From Roseovarius dicentrarchi (GTDB taxonomy: Bacteria > Pseudomonadota > Alphaproteobacteria > Rhodobacterales > Rhodobacteraceae): 64,000 nt of DNA. The DNA lies in assembly GCF_003316635.1 (NCBI RefSeq), contig NZ_QNQP01000014.1, positions 1-64,000 on the forward strand. Reading direction: 5' to 3'. How positions within the stretch are numbered: position 1 is the first letter of the stretch; each line of letters starts with the position of its first letter. Under the pieces are notes generated by a model. That model saw nothing but the letters and a program-made list of their open reading frames with translations, did no database searches and was not told the origin of the DNA. This document shows positions 26,936-36,286 of the stretch, in pieces. Position numbers and translations under genes: made by a program.

Positions 26936-28753
26936 TCAGCTACCCGCCTTTTCCTCAAGCGTCATCCACTCGGTTTCCGCATCAGTCAGGGCGCTTTGGC
27001 GCTGGGTCAGCGCCTCGGTCGCCTTGCGGAATTTCACCGGCTCGCGGGTGAACAGCTCGGGGTCGGCCATCAGCCCTTCCAGCTTGGCAATTTCCGCCTC
27101 AAGGCGGGCGATCACGTCGGGCAATTCTTCAAGGCGATGCCGTTCGGTAAAACTGAGCGCGCTGGATTTCTCCTTTTTCGCGCTGCCGCCTGATTTGGGT
27201 TTCGCGGCAGGCTTGCGCCCTGCATCGGCCCATTCCGCCGTCGATTTGCGCTGCGAGCGGTAGTCGGTCCAGCCGCCGGCATAGACGGTTGCGCGCCCGT
27301 CCCCCTCCATCGCGATGGTGGTGGCGGCGACGCGGTCCAGAAAATCGCGGTCGTGGCTGACCAGAATGATGGTGCCGTCGTAATCGTCCAGCAGCTCCTG
27401 AAGCAGGTCCAGCGTTTCGATGTCCAGATCGTTGGTCGGCTCGTCCAGCACCAGAATGTTGGACTCGCGCGCCATCAGCTTGGCCAGCAGCAGCCGCGCC
27501 TTTTCCCCGCCCGAGAGCGACCGGACCGGCGCGCGTGCCTGCGCCTCGTCAAACAGGAACTCTTTGAGATAACCGATCACATGGCGCGGCATGCCGCGCA
27601 CCAGGATCTGGTCGGCCTTGCCCGATACGCGCATATCCGGATCACCGGTCAGGCTGTCCCACAGGGTCATGTCCGGGTCCAGCTGCGCGCGCGACTGATC
27701 GAAAATCGCCGGCAGCAGGTTGGTGCCCAATGTGACCGTGCCGCTATCGGGCGCCTCGGTGCCCATCAGCATGTTCAGCAGCGTCGTCTTGCCCACGCCA
27801 TTGGGGCCGACCAGTGCCACGCGGTCCCCGCGCTGGATGCGGATGGAGAAGTCCGTCAGCAACACCTTGTCGCCATACGCCTTGGAAATGCCGACAGCCT
27901 CGATCACCTTCTTGCCGGATTTCGGCCCCGAATCCAGCGCCATCGCGGCGGTACCCTGCCGGGTGATCTGGCTGGAGCGTTCGGCGCGCAATTCCTGAAG
28001 CGCGCGCACACGGCCCTGATTGCGCTTGCGGCGGGCGCTGATGCCCTCGACGGCCCAGCGGGCCTCGGACTTGATCTTGCGGTTCAGCTTGTGACGGGCC
28101 TGATCCTCGTCTTCCCAAACCTTGTCGCGCCATTCCTCGAAATGGGTGAAACCCTTTTCCTGGCGCCGCACCATTCCCCTGTCAATCCAAAGGGTTGCGC
28201 GTGTAAGCTCACGCAGGAATGCGCGGTCGTGGCTGATGAGGACAAAGGCGCTGCGCGTCTCTTTCAGCGTGGTTTCCAGCCAGGCGATCGCCTCGATGTC
28301 CAGATGGTTCGTCGGCTCGTCCAGCAGCATCAGCTCGGGCGCCTCGGCCATCAGCTTGGCCAGTGCAGCGCGGCGCCGCTCACCGCCCGATGCCGTTTCC
28401 ACCGCGCGCGCGGGGTCGAATTTCAGCCCCTCGCCTGCCATTTCCACCCGATAGGCCTCCGACGGGTCCAGCTGGCTGGCGGCAAAGTCGCCCAAGGTGG
28501 CGAAACCGGCCATGTCCGGGTCCTGCTCCATATACCCGACCGACGCGGCGGGGGCGAGCGTGCGCGCGCCGCTGTCAGCCTCGACCAGACCGGCCATCAC
28601 CTTCATCAAGGTGGACTTGCCCGAGCCGTTGCGCCCGACCAGCGCGACGCGGTCGCCCGGCTGAACGACCAGCGACAGGTCGGAAAATATCGGATCGCCC
28701 CCGAAAGTCAGGGAGATATCGTTGAGTTGCAAAAGGGGGGGACGTGCTGCCAT
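26936..28753 (-). CDS. uup: ABC-F family ATPase (Uup-like)
   Basis: 605 aa, cytoplasmic, with no membrane spans. Two ABC domains are present: first Walker A GRNGSGKST at residues 40-48 and signature SGGERRRAAL before LLDEPTNHLDIE; second Walker A GPNGVGKTT, signature SGGEKARLLL and LVLDEPTNDLDIE. A charged inter-domain linker follows domain one. The C-terminal ~90 residues, Lys-rich then ending in a Glu-rich helical stretch (VIARLEAEIAKLEGLM), match the coiled-coil of Uup. ABC-F proteins act on the ribosome or on DNA structures; Uup has been linked to precise excision of transposons and to ribosome function. It converges on tRNA-Gly and is followed upstream by olsB on the same strand. Confidence 0.88.
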   Translation of the reverse strand: MAARPPLLQLNDISLTFGGDPIFSDLSLVVQPGDRVALVGRNGSGKSTLMKVMAGLVEADSGARTLAPAASVGYMEQDPDMAGFATLGDFAASQLDPSEAYRVEMAGEGLKFDPARAVETASGGERRRAALAKLMAEAPELMLLDEPTNHLDIEAIAWLETTLKETRSAFVLISHDRAFLRELTRATLWIDRGMVRRQEKGFTHFEEWRDKVWEDEDQARHKLNRKIKSEARWAVEGISARRKRNQGRVRALQELRAERSSQITRQGTAAMALDSGPKSGKKVIEAVGISKAYGDKVLLTDFSIRIQRGDRVALVGPNGVGKTTLLNMLMGTEAPDSGTVTLGTNLLPAIFDQSRAQLDPDMTLWDSLTGDPDMRVSGKADQILVRGMPRHVIGYLKEFLFDEAQARAPVRSLSGGEKARLLLAKLMARESNILVLDEPTNDLDIETLDLLQELLDDYDGTIILVSHDRDFLDRVAATTIAMEGDGRATVYAGGWTDYRSQRKSTAEWADAGRKPAAKPKSGGSAKKEKSSALSFTERHRLEELPDVIARLEAEIAKLEGLMADPELFTREPVKFRKATEALTQRQSALTDAETEWMTLEEKAGS

Positions 28754-28784
28754 GGCCGCGAGCTATCCCGCCGCAGGGCTGGCG

Positions 28785-29540
28785 TCAAGCCTCGCTGTCC
28801 GGCGCCCCGGCGGGCATCGCGGCATCCGCGCGCAACACCCGTTTGCGCGCCGCCGGGATGGCCGCGATGTCCACCCCGGTAAACACATGCAGCGTGTTCA
28901 TCACCGGATCAATCACCGCATGATCGCTGACCTTGCCGCCCATCGCCAGATAGCTGCGCAGCAGCGGCGGCAGCGCCTGCACCGCGCGGCGCGTGTCAAT
29001 CGCGCCCTGCCCCGGCGCCAGCGTTACCGTGCGCGGCGCCCGGCGCTGCGGCGCCCAGTCCGGCGGCGCAAGGTGGTGCTGTGCCAACAGGGCAAATGCG
29101 CCGACATAGGGCGCGGGGTCCGTGCCGCGAAAGGATGTGCAGCCAAACAGCATCTGAACGCCCGTCGCATCGACATGCGCCGTAATCGCGCCCCATGCGG
29201 CGCGCAGGATATCAGGATCGCGCGCGCCCGGCTGGACGCAAAAGCGGCCGAGTTCGGTCATCGGCCCGGCGCGGCGGCCCAGCTGCGCAAGGTCGTAAAA
29301 CGTGGCCGAATAGCTGCGCCCCACCTCTGCACCGCTGGCAAGCGGCAGCATGCGAAAACACCCCACGGCACGTCCGGCGCGCCGGTCCTCGATCAGGATA
29401 TGTATGCAGGCCGCATCAAACGGGTCGCGATCGGGCGCCGGCAGCCCGAATGCCGCGGCGCGCAGCGCGTGCGCCACCGTCATGTCGGCGGCCCCCCGCG
29501 CGATCCGCGCCACATGGCGCCGCGCGCCCGAGGGGGTCAT
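28785..29540 (-). CDS. olsB: L-ornithine N-alpha-acyltransferase OlsB
   Basis: 251 aa. It transfers a 3-hydroxyacyl group from acyl carrier protein to ornithine, giving lyso-ornithine lipid, the first step of phosphate-free membrane lipid synthesis. The pattern of GNAT-fold OlsB is visible: IEDRRAGRAVGCFRMLPL, then ELGRFCVQPGARDPDILRAAW and LFGCTSFRGTDP. Ornithine lipids are widespread in Rhodobacterales. olsA is not adjacent. The start ATG at 29540 lies 16 nt after the bamE stop, so the two may be co-transcribed. Confidence 0.85.
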   Translation of the reverse strand: MTPSGARRHVARIARGAADMTVAHALRAAAFGLPAPDRDPFDAACIHILIEDRRAGRAVGCFRMLPLASGAEVGRSYSATFYDLAQLGRRAGPMTELGRFCVQPGARDPDILRAAWGAITAHVDATGVQMLFGCTSFRGTDPAPYVGAFALLAQHHLAPPDWAPQRRAPRTVTLAPGQGAIDTRRAVQALPPLLRSYLAMGGKVSDHAVIDPVMNTLHVFTGVDIAAIPAARKRVLRADAAMPAGAPDSEA

Positions 29541-29556
29541 GGTGCGGCCCCGTGGC

Positions 29557-30018
29557 CTAGAAGAACTGGCTTGGGTCGATATTGCCGAAATTGCTCATGA
29601 TCGACTGAAGGAATCCTTTGCCCGCAACCGAACTGTCGGTGACACGGCGCGACAGCGGCACCGCGCGCCCGTCGCGCAAACCGAATCGTTCGATATTGGC
29701 GATCACGTCCTGCGCGTCAAAGCTGATGGCCAGCACCTGCCGCTCGATCACTTCGGGGCGGCGCATGCCGAATGTTTTGACCCGGCTGCGGACATAGTAA
29801 TAGTCGCCGCCACTCAGCACACCCGATACCGAGGGCGCGCCGATCACGTCATCCACCGTGGCACGGGTGTCGACGCCCGGAACCAGCTGCATCAGATCCT
29901 CTTCGGGGGGGACATACCCGTGATTCTCGTAAAGTGACGTGCAGCCGGCCAATGCCGTCATTACGGCAAGGACAATTGCCATGCAGGCGATTTTAGGCGA
30001 ATATGCGGTCCCGAACAT
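29557..30018 (-). CDS. bamE: Outer membrane assembly lipoprotein BamE
   Basis: 153 aa. The N-terminal signal ends with the lipobox LAGC (Cys26), so it is a lipoprotein of the outer membrane inner leaflet. The LVPGVDTRATVDDVIGAPSVSG motif and the following strands fit the SmpA/OmlA (BamE) fold. It is an accessory member of the BAM complex that inserts beta-barrels such as the autotransporter barrel. It is divergent from the DUF177 gene across an 87-nt spacer, the common arrangement in alphaproteobacteria. Confidence 0.88.
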   Translation of the reverse strand: MFGTAYSPKIACMAIVLAVMTALAGCTSLYENHGYVPPEEDLMQLVPGVDTRATVDDVIGAPSVSGVLSGGDYYYVRSRVKTFGMRRPEVIERQVLAISFDAQDVIANIERFGLRDGRAVPLSRRVTDSSVAGKGFLQSIMSNFGNIDPSQFF

Positions 30019-30105
30019 GACTGTCCTCTTGATATTGGCCCGGCGGACCTTTTATCCCGCTTATATCAACCCACCCCCCTTGTTCAAGAAAGGAAGCGCC
30101 CGCCC

Positions 30106-30672
30106 ATGGCCAAGCCGCTGACCCAAGCCGCCGCATTGCGCGTGGCAGACCTGCCCAAGGGGCGCACGCAGTCCTTTGATATTGCGCCCGATGCAGACAC
30201 CCGCGCCGCAATGGCCGAGGCGCTGGGGATCGTGGCGCTGCGCAAGCTGACCTTTCGCGGCACGCTCGCGCCCCTGGGGCGCCGCGACTGGCGCCTGACC
30301 GCCGATCTGGGCGCAACCGCCGTACAGTCCTGCGTGGCCACGCTGGCGCCCGTCACCACGCGCATCGACACAAGCGTCGAGCGGCGCTTCTTGTCGGATA
30401 TGCCCGCCCCGTCGGACCTGGAGCCGACGCCCGAGGACGGCGTTGAAATGCCCGAGGACGACAGCGAGGAGCCACTGGGCGATATCATCGACCTTGCCCG
30501 CGTCCTGCACGAGGCGCTGGCACTGGCGCTGCCCGATTACCCCCGCGCCGAAGGCGCAGGCACGGCCGAGGCGCAGGCGGCCCCGCCCGGCGCGGCGCCG
30601 CTTCAGGATGCGGATCTGAAACCGTTTGCCGGGCTGGCCGGGCTCAAGGCCAGGATGGAACAGGGCGACTGA
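30106..30672 (+). CDS. DUF177 (YceD-like) protein
   Basis: 188 aa. It corresponds to the DUF177/YceD family encoded next to rpmF in most bacteria, linked to 23S rRNA accumulation and ribosome assembly. The GTLAPLGRRDWRLTADLGAT and QSCVATLAPVTTRID segments match the core; only one Cys of the usual CxR pattern is retained (SCVATL). The acidic DLARVLHEALALALPDYPR helix is conserved. The Ala/Gly/Pro-rich stretch near residues 145-165 is low complexity. SD-like AAGGAAG lies upstream. rpmF follows after about 200 nt. Confidence 0.85.
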   Translation: MAKPLTQAAALRVADLPKGRTQSFDIAPDADTRAAMAEALGIVALRKLTFRGTLAPLGRRDWRLTADLGATAVQSCVATLAPVTTRIDTSVERRFLSDMPAPSDLEPTPEDGVEMPEDDSEEPLGDIIDLARVLHEALALALPDYPRAEGAGTAEAQAAPPGAAPLQDADLKPFAGLAGLKARMEQGD

Positions 30673-30739
30673 ACGCCCGCCCGCCGCACTTGCCCCTGCG
30701 GCAACCTGCGGCGGCGGGGTGTTGCGTGCGAAATATAGC

Positions 30740-30767
30740 TTGCAGCGCCGGTTTTTCGCTGTATTTT
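30740..30767 (+). promoter_or_regulatory. Possible rpmF-plsX-fabH promoter
   Basis: TTGCAG (30740-30745) and TATTTT (30762-30767) are spaced by 16 nt in the 204-nt gap before rpmF, the only AT-rich part of that gap. The gap has no other visible element. Pattern match only. Confidence 0.3.
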
Positions 30768-30876
30768 CGCGCTTTCACATCATTTGGGGTTGAACCGGCG
30801 CCGCAAGGCGGACTAAGAGCCGCGTGACCTCACAGAAACTGGGCCAGTCCGGCCCCACAGGAATCGGGATCGCGAC

Positions 30877-31083
30877 ATGGCCGTCCAGCAGAACAAAGTA
30901 TCTAAATCGCGCCGCAACAACCGCCGCGCACATGACGCCCTCAGCGGCGCCAATCCTAACGAATGCCCCAACTGCGGCGAGTTGAAGCGCCCGCATCACG
31001 TATGCTCCGCATGCGGCCACTATGCCGATCGCGAGATCGTCGCGATGGCGGACGAAGTTGACCTGGACGACGACGCGGCCTGA
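30877..31083 (+). CDS. rpmF: 50S ribosomal protein L32
   Basis: 68 aa. The basic N-terminus [19 protein letters not shown] is typical of bL32. CPNCGEL and CSACGHY give a four-Cys zinc ribbon, so this is the zinc-binding C+ form. It sits in the conserved order DUF177-rpmF-plsX-fabH, which couples ribosome and lipid synthesis genes. The acidic tail [10 protein letters not shown] is common in alphaproteobacterial L32. Confidence 0.96.
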   Translation: MAVQQNKVSKSRRNNRRAHDALSGANPNECPNCGELKRPHHVCSACGHYADREIVAMADEVDLDDDAA

Positions 31084-31142
31084 CGTTCCTCGGCCCGGTC
31101 CATCCAATGGGCCGGGACCACATACAAGGAAAGACAGCCCGC

Positions 31143-32318
31143 ATGACTGCGCGTCCAGATAAAACTCCGGCGGAGGCAGGCCGGCCCGGCCTGCCCGCAG
31201 GACAGGCGGGCGCAGCTGCCGCCAGGCGCAGGACGGTGATTTCCGTCGATGCGATGGGCGGCGATATGGGCCCCGCAACCGTCGTTGCGGGCATTGCGGC
31301 CAGCGCACAGAAAAACCCCGACATCGCCTTTATCCTGCACGGCCCGAAGGCCGAGTTGCAGCCGCTTGTCGCCCGTCACAAGGCGCTGGCGAATTGCTGC
31401 GAATTGCGCGACGCGCCCGGCATCGTCACGATGGATGACAAACCCGGCCACGTGGCCCGCCACGGTAAGGACACGTCGATGTGGTCGGCGCTGGATTCGG
31501 TACGCGCCGGGGAGGCGACCGTGTGCGTGTCTTGCGGCAATACCGGCGCGCTGATGCTGATGTCCGTGCTGCGTCTGCGCCGTCTGCCCGGCATCTACCG
31601 CCCTGCCATCGCCGTCATGTGGCCCTCGCGCAATCCGCAGGGGTTCAACCTGCTGATGGATGGCGGCGCCGATATCAGCGCCGATGCCAAGGATCTGATG
31701 CAATATGCACTCATGGGCGCCTCTTATGCGCGCAGCGGTCTGGGCGTGGCGCGCCCGCGCATCGGCCTGCTGAATGTCGGCACCGAGGAGCACAAGGGCC
31801 GGTCCGAACTGCGCGAGGCGCATGACCTGATCCGCGCCCATGCGCGCGGCGCCGATTTCGATTTCGTCGGTTTTGTCGAAGGGCGCGATCTGCCCGGCGA
31901 TACGGTCGATGTGATCGTCACCGACGGATTTACCGGCAACGTCGCGCTGAAAACCGGCGAAGGCACTGCCAACCTGATCGCCGAATTGCTGCGCGAGGCG
32001 TTTCAATATTCGATCCTGTCGCGCATTGCCGCCCTTCTGGCCTACCCGTCCCTGCGCCGACTGAAGAAGCGAATCGATCCGCGCCGCGTCAATGGCGGCG
32101 TTTTTCTGGGCCTGAACGGAACGGTCGTCAAATCGCACGGCGCAGCGGATGCCACCGGTGTTTCGGCCGCCGTCAAGCTGGCATTCAAGCTGGCGCAGAC
32201 CGGATTTTCCGAAAAACTGGCCGACCGCGTTGCCAAGGCAACGCTCATGGCGCAGGACAGCGCCGCCGATGATGATGCACCGGACAAGCCGGGCACGCCG
32301 AACGGAGCCAAAACATGA
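31143..32318 (+). CDS. plsX: Phosphate acyltransferase PlsX
   Basis: 391 aa. It makes acyl-phosphate from acyl-ACP, the activated donor for glycerol-3-phosphate acylation by PlsY. The conserved ISVDAMGGDMGP comes after about 30 Pro/Ala-rich residues; later CVSCGNTGALM, GGADISADAKDLMQYA and VTDGFTGNVALKT are family signatures. ATG at 31143 follows AAGGAAAG; the Pro/Ala leader is unusual but similar leaders occur in the group. The stop overlaps the fabH start (ATGA), indicating translational coupling. Confidence 0.95.
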   Translation: MTARPDKTPAEAGRPGLPAGQAGAAAARRRTVISVDAMGGDMGPATVVAGIAASAQKNPDIAFILHGPKAELQPLVARHKALANCCELRDAPGIVTMDDKPGHVARHGKDTSMWSALDSVRAGEATVCVSCGNTGALMLMSVLRLRRLPGIYRPAIAVMWPSRNPQGFNLLMDGGADISADAKDLMQYALMGASYARSGLGVARPRIGLLNVGTEEHKGRSELREAHDLIRAHARGADFDFVGFVEGRDLPGDTVDVIVTDGFTGNVALKTGEGTANLIAELLREAFQYSILSRIAALLAYPSLRRLKKRIDPRRVNGGVFLGLNGTVVKSHGAADATGVSAAVKLAFKLAQTGFSEKLADRVAKATLMAQDSAADDDAPDKPGTPNGAKT

Positions 32319-33289
32319 CAATACGCGCCGTCCCCCTTGGCATCGGCCATTACCTGCCCGACCGCATCGTGCCGAACTCCTATTTCGAGACGTTGATTGA
32401 TACGTCCGACGAATGGATTCGCACCCGCTCGGGCATCAAGCGGCGCCATTTTGCCGCCGAGGACCAGACCACGTCGGAGCTGGCGACCAACGCCGCGCGC
32501 GCCGCGCTGGACAATGCCGGGATGGGGCCGGACGATCTGGACGCGATCATCGTGGCCACCTCCACCCCCGATCTGACCTTTCCGTCCGTCGGCACGATGG
32601 TACAGGCCAATCTGGGCATGACCCAGGGCTTTGCCTATGATGTGCAGGCGGTTTGCGCCGGGTTCATCTTTGCGCTGTGCAATGCCAATGCGATGATCAT
32701 TTCGGGTCAGGCGCGCCGCGTCATGGTGATCGGCGCCGAGACCTTCAGCCGCATCATGGACTGGACCGACCGCAGCACCTGCGTGCTGTTCGGCGACGGT
32801 GCCGGGGCCCTGATCCTGGGGGCTGAGGATGGCGCCGGCACCCCGCAGGATCGCGGCATCCTGGCCACGGATATGCATTCGGACGGGCGTCACCGCGAGA
32901 TGCTGTATGTCGATGGCGGCGTATCGTCGACCGGCACGGTCGGCAAACTGCGCATGCAGGGCAACCCGCTGTTCCGCCAGGCGGTGGAGAAGCTGGCCTC
33001 GACCGCCGACGCGGCGCTGGTCCGGGCCGGGCTGACGGCGGATGACGTCGCGTGGATCGTCCCGCACCAGGCCAATATCCGCATCATCCAAGGCACCGCC
33101 AAGAAGATGGGCGTCGGCATGGATCGCGTCATTCTGACGGTTCAGGATCACGGCAATACCTCGGCGGCGTCTATCCCGCTGGCGATGTCCGTCGGCGCCG
33201 CTGACGGGCGCATCAAACGCGGCGATCTGCTGCTGAGCGAGGCGATTGGCGGGGGTCTGGCGTGGGGTTCGGTCGCGCTACGCTGGTAA
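32315..33289 (+). CDS. fabH: Beta-ketoacyl-ACP synthase III
   Basis: 324 aa. It condenses acetyl-CoA (or another short acyl-CoA) with malonyl-ACP to start fatty acid synthesis. The catalytic triad is complete: Cys114 in QAVCAGF, His251 in VPHQAN and Asn281 in HGNTSAAS. The RTRSGIKRRHFA stretch binds CoA phosphate in the family. It overlaps plsX by 4 nt. A weak GCGGAA/TTCCGC inverted repeat follows the stop, then ihfA with its own promoter-like sequence. Confidence 0.96.
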   Translation: MTIRAVPLGIGHYLPDRIVPNSYFETLIDTSDEWIRTRSGIKRRHFAAEDQTTSELATNAARAALDNAGMGPDDLDAIIVATSTPDLTFPSVGTMVQANLGMTQGFAYDVQAVCAGFIFALCNANAMIISGQARRVMVIGAETFSRIMDWTDRSTCVLFGDGAGALILGAEDGAGTPQDRGILATDMHSDGRHREMLYVDGGVSSTGTVGKLRMQGNPLFRQAVEKLASTADAALVRAGLTADDVAWIVPHQANIRIIQGTAKKMGVGMDRVILTVQDHGNTSAASIPLAMSVGAADGRIKRGDLLLSEAIGGGLAWGSVALRW

Positions 33290-33344
33290 ACTGCGGAAAT
33301 TCTGCCCGGATTCCGCTTAAACCGCCTAATCCAAGTCATTGGAA

Positions 33345-33374
33345 TTGACTCGCAATTTTCTTCCACCCTATTGT
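33345..33374 (+). promoter_or_regulatory. Probable ihfA promoter
   Basis: TTGACT (33345-33350) and TATTGT (33369-33374) are 18 nt apart within an AT-rich patch about 26 nt upstream of the ihfA start. This is the clearest sigma70-type match in this part of the window. Confidence 0.4.
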
Positions 33375-33400
33375 TGTCAAAACGCAATCGGGGGATGGCC

Positions 33401-33703
33401 ATGAGTGACAAGACATTGACGCGTATGGATTTGAGCGAGGCGATCTTTCGCGAGGTCGGGCTGTCGCGCAACGATTCTGCCCAGTTGGTCGAAAGCGTGC
33501 TGGAGCATATGTCCGACGCGCTGGTGCGCGGCGAGCAGGTAAAAATCTCGTCCTTCGGGACGTTTTCGGTGCGCGAGAAATCGGCGCGCGTGGGCCGCAA
33601 TCCAAAGACCGGCGAAGAGGTGCCGATCAACCCGCGCCGCGTCCTGACCTTTCGCCCCTCGCATCTGATGAAGGATCGCGTGGCCGCGGGCAACAAACGC
33701 TAG
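33401..33703 (+). CDS. ihfA: Integration host factor subunit alpha
   Basis: 100 aa, the normal IHF-alpha length. It is a DNA-bending HU/IHF fold protein that dimerises with IHF-beta. The N-terminus [16 protein letters not shown], the [20 protein letters not shown] beta-arm region and [13 protein letters not shown] are diagnostic. A second in-frame ATG two codons upstream (33395) is possible; CGGGGGA favours the downstream start. A merR-type gene follows after 8 nt and is probably co-transcribed, as in many Rhodobacterales. Confidence 0.95.
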   Translation: MSDKTLTRMDLSEAIFREVGLSRNDSAQLVESVLEHMSDALVRGEQVKISSFGTFSVREKSARVGRNPKTGEEVPINPRRVLTFRPSHLMKDRVAAGNKR

Positions 33704-33711
33704 GCAGCCCC

Positions 33712-34662
33712 ATGTCAAAATCCGCAGACGCCTTTCGTACCATCAGCGAAGTCGCAGACTGGCTGGGGATCCCCGCCCATGTCCTGCGATTCTGGGAGAG
33801 TAAATTCACCCAAGTGAAGCCGGTCAAGCGTGCCGGCGGCCGGCGCTATTACCGGCCCGCGGACATGCGCCTGCTGGGCGGTATTCGCAAGCTGCTGCAT
33901 GATGACGGCATGACCATCAAGGGCGTGCAAAAGGTAATGCGCGATCATGGCGTGCGCCACGTCGCCGCCATGTCGCCCCCGCTCGACGACGATCTGGAAG
34001 AGGTGATCGCCGAAATCGCGCTGGACGTCACCGACACGGAAGAGCCGCGCGGCACCGTCCTGAATTTCGACCGCACCCGCCCCGACCCCGAGCAGCGCAC
34101 GCAGGATGCGGCGCCGTCCGACATGGCCGCGCCCGAGGCAGAGACAATCCCGCCAGAACCGTCAAGCAGTGCATCGGCACAGGGCGCGCCTGCGCCTGAA
34201 CAGAACGCAACCGGCACCCCGGAGAAGGCCGCAACGCCGCCCGAGCCGCAAGACGCAGCGCCAGAACCGGAAACTGCCGCCGAGGATCGTCAGCCTCCTG
34301 AAACTGCACGTAAAGTTGAGGATACCGAGGATGCGGCAGATGCAACTCCTGCCGCCGACCTCCCGCCAGAGGATGACGCCCCAGACCCCGAAACGCTTGA
34401 GGCTGGCGCGGCTGCCTGTGAAACTGGCGACACCTCCCCCCTGCCCATCAACGTTGCGGAGACACCCGATGCCCCGCGCGTGGCCGTGATCAGCGTACCG
34501 GACGATCCCGATGATGACGTGCCCGCCGGCACCTCTGCCATGGCCCAGTTGTCTGCGGCAGATCCCACGCACCTCGCCGCGCAGCAACCCGCGCTGACAG
34601 GCCTTGCCGACCGCATTTCAGTACTGCGCGCACGCATGACGACGAGTGCAGACTCTTTGTAA
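33712..34662 (+). CDS. MerR-family transcriptional regulator with long acidic/Pro-rich tail
   Basis: 316 aa. Residues 8 to about 80 hold a MerR winged helix ([20 protein letters not shown], then [14 protein letters not shown]). The usual dimerisation helix and a ligand-binding domain with metal Cys are missing. The remaining ~220 residues are Glu/Pro/Ala-rich and likely disordered, apart from a C-terminal [14 protein letters not shown] helix. The family is regularly encoded after ihfA in this group; its regulatory target is unknown. DNA-binding function is well supported; effector is not. Confidence 0.8.
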   Translation: MSKSADAFRTISEVADWLGIPAHVLRFWESKFTQVKPVKRAGGRRYYRPADMRLLGGIRKLLHDDGMTIKGVQKVMRDHGVRHVAAMSPPLDDDLEEVIAEIALDVTDTEEPRGTVLNFDRTRPDPEQRTQDAAPSDMAAPEAETIPPEPSSSASAQGAPAPEQNATGTPEKAATPPEPQDAAPEPETAAEDRQPPETARKVEDTEDAADATPAADLPPEDDAPDPETLEAGAAACETGDTSPLPINVAETPDAPRVAVISVPDDPDDDVPAGTSAMAQLSAADPTHLAAQQPALTGLADRISVLRARMTTSADSL

Positions 34663-34743
34663 CGCCGGGTGGCACATATCGGCGGTAAAAAACCGATTTA
34701 CCTCTTGTCCCTGCTCAGAAAACAGGTATGAGAACCCCATCGT

Positions 34744-34820
34744 CGGGCTATGGCGCAGTCTGGTAGCGCGTCCGTCTGGGGGACGGAAGGTCGCAGGTTC
34801 GAGTCCTGCTAGCCCGACCA
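34744..34820 (+). tRNA. tRNA-Pro (anticodon GGG)
   Basis: 77 nt with an encoded CCA. Acceptor CGGGCTA (34744-34750) pairs with TAGCCCG (34810-34816); discriminator A precedes CCA. The anticodon arm is TCCGT-CTGGGGG-ACGGA, placing GGG at positions 34-36. The T-arm contains GTTCGAGTC. It decodes CCC and CCU proline codons. Confidence 0.95.
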
Positions 34821-34915
34821 TATAAACCCTCCCCAGCACATCTTTAGACGCAGCCACCATTTGCAAAACCCGGCCAGCGGGGGTAAATCGGCGCAACTTG
34901 CAAAAGGGCGTAGCG

Positions 34916-35992
34916 ATGACCGGAGTTCTTTCCAGCCAGCAAATTCAGGGCCTCATCGACAGCGGCGCCATTGCCGCCGACGATGCCGTCCTGCCCGCCC
35001 AGATTCAGCCCGCCAGCCTTGATTTGCGGCTGGGGCATGTCGCCTACCGGGTGCGCGCGTCCTTTCTGGCTGGCGCCGGGCGCAGCGTTGCGGACAGGCT
35101 GAGTGAGTTCGAGATGCACCGCATCGACCTGACCGCTGGTGCGGTTCTGGAAAAGGGCTGTGTTTACGTGGTTCCGCTGATGGAATCGCTTGCACTGCCG
35201 CCGGGCATCCACGCCACGGCCAATGCCAAATCCTCCACCGGGCGGCTGGACCTGCTGACGCGGGCGGTGACCGATGGTGGCGCCGAATTTGACCGTATTC
35301 CGGCAGGCTACACCGGCCCGCTTTATGCCGAAATTTGCCCGCGTTCGTTTTCTGTGCTGGTGCGTCCGGGGATGCGGCTGAACCAGATCCGGTTCGGCAC
35401 CGGCGACGCGGTATTAACCGACGCCGATCTGGCCGCCCTGCACGCGTCTGACCGGCTGGTGGACTGCGATCCCGTCATCAGCGACGGCCTTGGCTTTTCG
35501 GTCGATCTGCGCCCTGCCACGGGCACGCTGGTCGGCTACCGCGCCAAGCCGCATACCGGTGTGATCGATCTGGACAATATCAACCACTACCAGCCGCAGG
35601 ATTTCTGGGAGGAAGTGCACAGCAGCGCGGGACAGATCATTCTGGACCCCGGCGCGTTCTACATCCTTGTCAGCCGCGAGGCGGTGCATATCCCGCCACA
35701 ATATGCAGCGGAGATGGCACCCTATCTGGCGATGGTCGGCGAATTTCGCGTGCATTACGCGGGCTTTTTCGATCCGGGTTTCGGCCATGATGCCGCTGGC
35801 GGCACCGGCTCTCGCGGCGTTCTGGAGGTTCGCTGCCACGAGGCGCCGTTTGTGCTGGAACACGGCCAGACGGTCGGCCGCCTGATTTACGAGCGGATGG
35901 ATAAGGTGCCGGACACGCTTTACGGCGCGGGCCTCAGCTCGAACTACCAGGGTCAGGGCCTGAAATTATCCAAACATTTCAAGTCTATCTAG
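34916..35992 (+). CDS. dcd: 2'-deoxycytidine 5'-triphosphate deaminase (long form)
   Basis: 358 aa, about twice the length of enterobacterial Dcd; this two-domain form is common in alphaproteobacteria. It deaminates dCTP to dUTP for thymidylate synthesis. The QPASLDLRLG and NAKSSTGRLDLLTR motifs lie in the first half, with AEICPRSFSVLVRPGMRLNQ; the second half repeats the fold (SAGQIILDPGAFYILVSRE, GRLIYERM). The ATG at 34916 is chosen; a TTG six codons upstream is not needed. It stands after tRNA-Pro, and its end faces a convergent small gene. Confidence 0.92.
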   Translation: MTGVLSSQQIQGLIDSGAIAADDAVLPAQIQPASLDLRLGHVAYRVRASFLAGAGRSVADRLSEFEMHRIDLTAGAVLEKGCVYVVPLMESLALPPGIHATANAKSSTGRLDLLTRAVTDGGAEFDRIPAGYTGPLYAEICPRSFSVLVRPGMRLNQIRFGTGDAVLTDADLAALHASDRLVDCDPVISDGLGFSVDLRPATGTLVGYRAKPHTGVIDLDNINHYQPQDFWEEVHSSAGQIILDPGAFYILVSREAVHIPPQYAAEMAPYLAMVGEFRVHYAGFFDPGFGHDAAGGTGSRGVLEVRCHEAPFVLEHGQTVGRLIYERMDKVPDTLYGAGLSSNYQGQGLKLSKHFKSI

Positions 35993-36016
35993 GCATTTCT
36001 TCACCCGGATCGCGCA

Positions 36017-36217
36017 TTACATGCGGCCAATGCGGCGCGCGATCTTCATCGTGTCGCGGGCGCGTTTCTGGGTGGCCTTGCTATCGGGCGCAGCCCCGCC
36101 GCCTGACCCCTTGCCCGATCGTTTGGACAGCGCGCCGATCCCTGCGTTGACACCGCCGCGCATCATGCGGCGCATGACCATGCGCAGTATCATCGTGACC
36201 AATCTGTTGGCGTTCAT
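36017..36217 (-). CDS. Small basic hypothetical protein
   Basis: 66 aa from the ATG at 36217 (start MNANRLVTMILRMVMRR). It is rich in Arg/Lys/Met with a hydrophobic-basic N-terminal helix, a Gly/Ser-rich middle (GSGGG) and an ARDTMKIARRIGRM C-terminus. Similar short proteins with this N- and C-terminal pattern appear to be conserved in Rhodobacterales; I know of no function. The high basic charge suggests membrane-surface or nucleic-acid contact. It converges with dcd and lies downstream of scpB, with a separate start. Confidence 0.6.
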   Translation of the reverse strand: MNANRLVTMILRMVMRRMMRGGVNAGIGALSKRSGKGSGGGAAPDSKATQKRARDTMKIARRIGRM

Positions 36218-36286
36218 ATCGCGTCTCCCGTGTATGTCTTCAGCCACATATAGCAGCTAATTGCGAAGATTTCAGGGCATCCCTTA

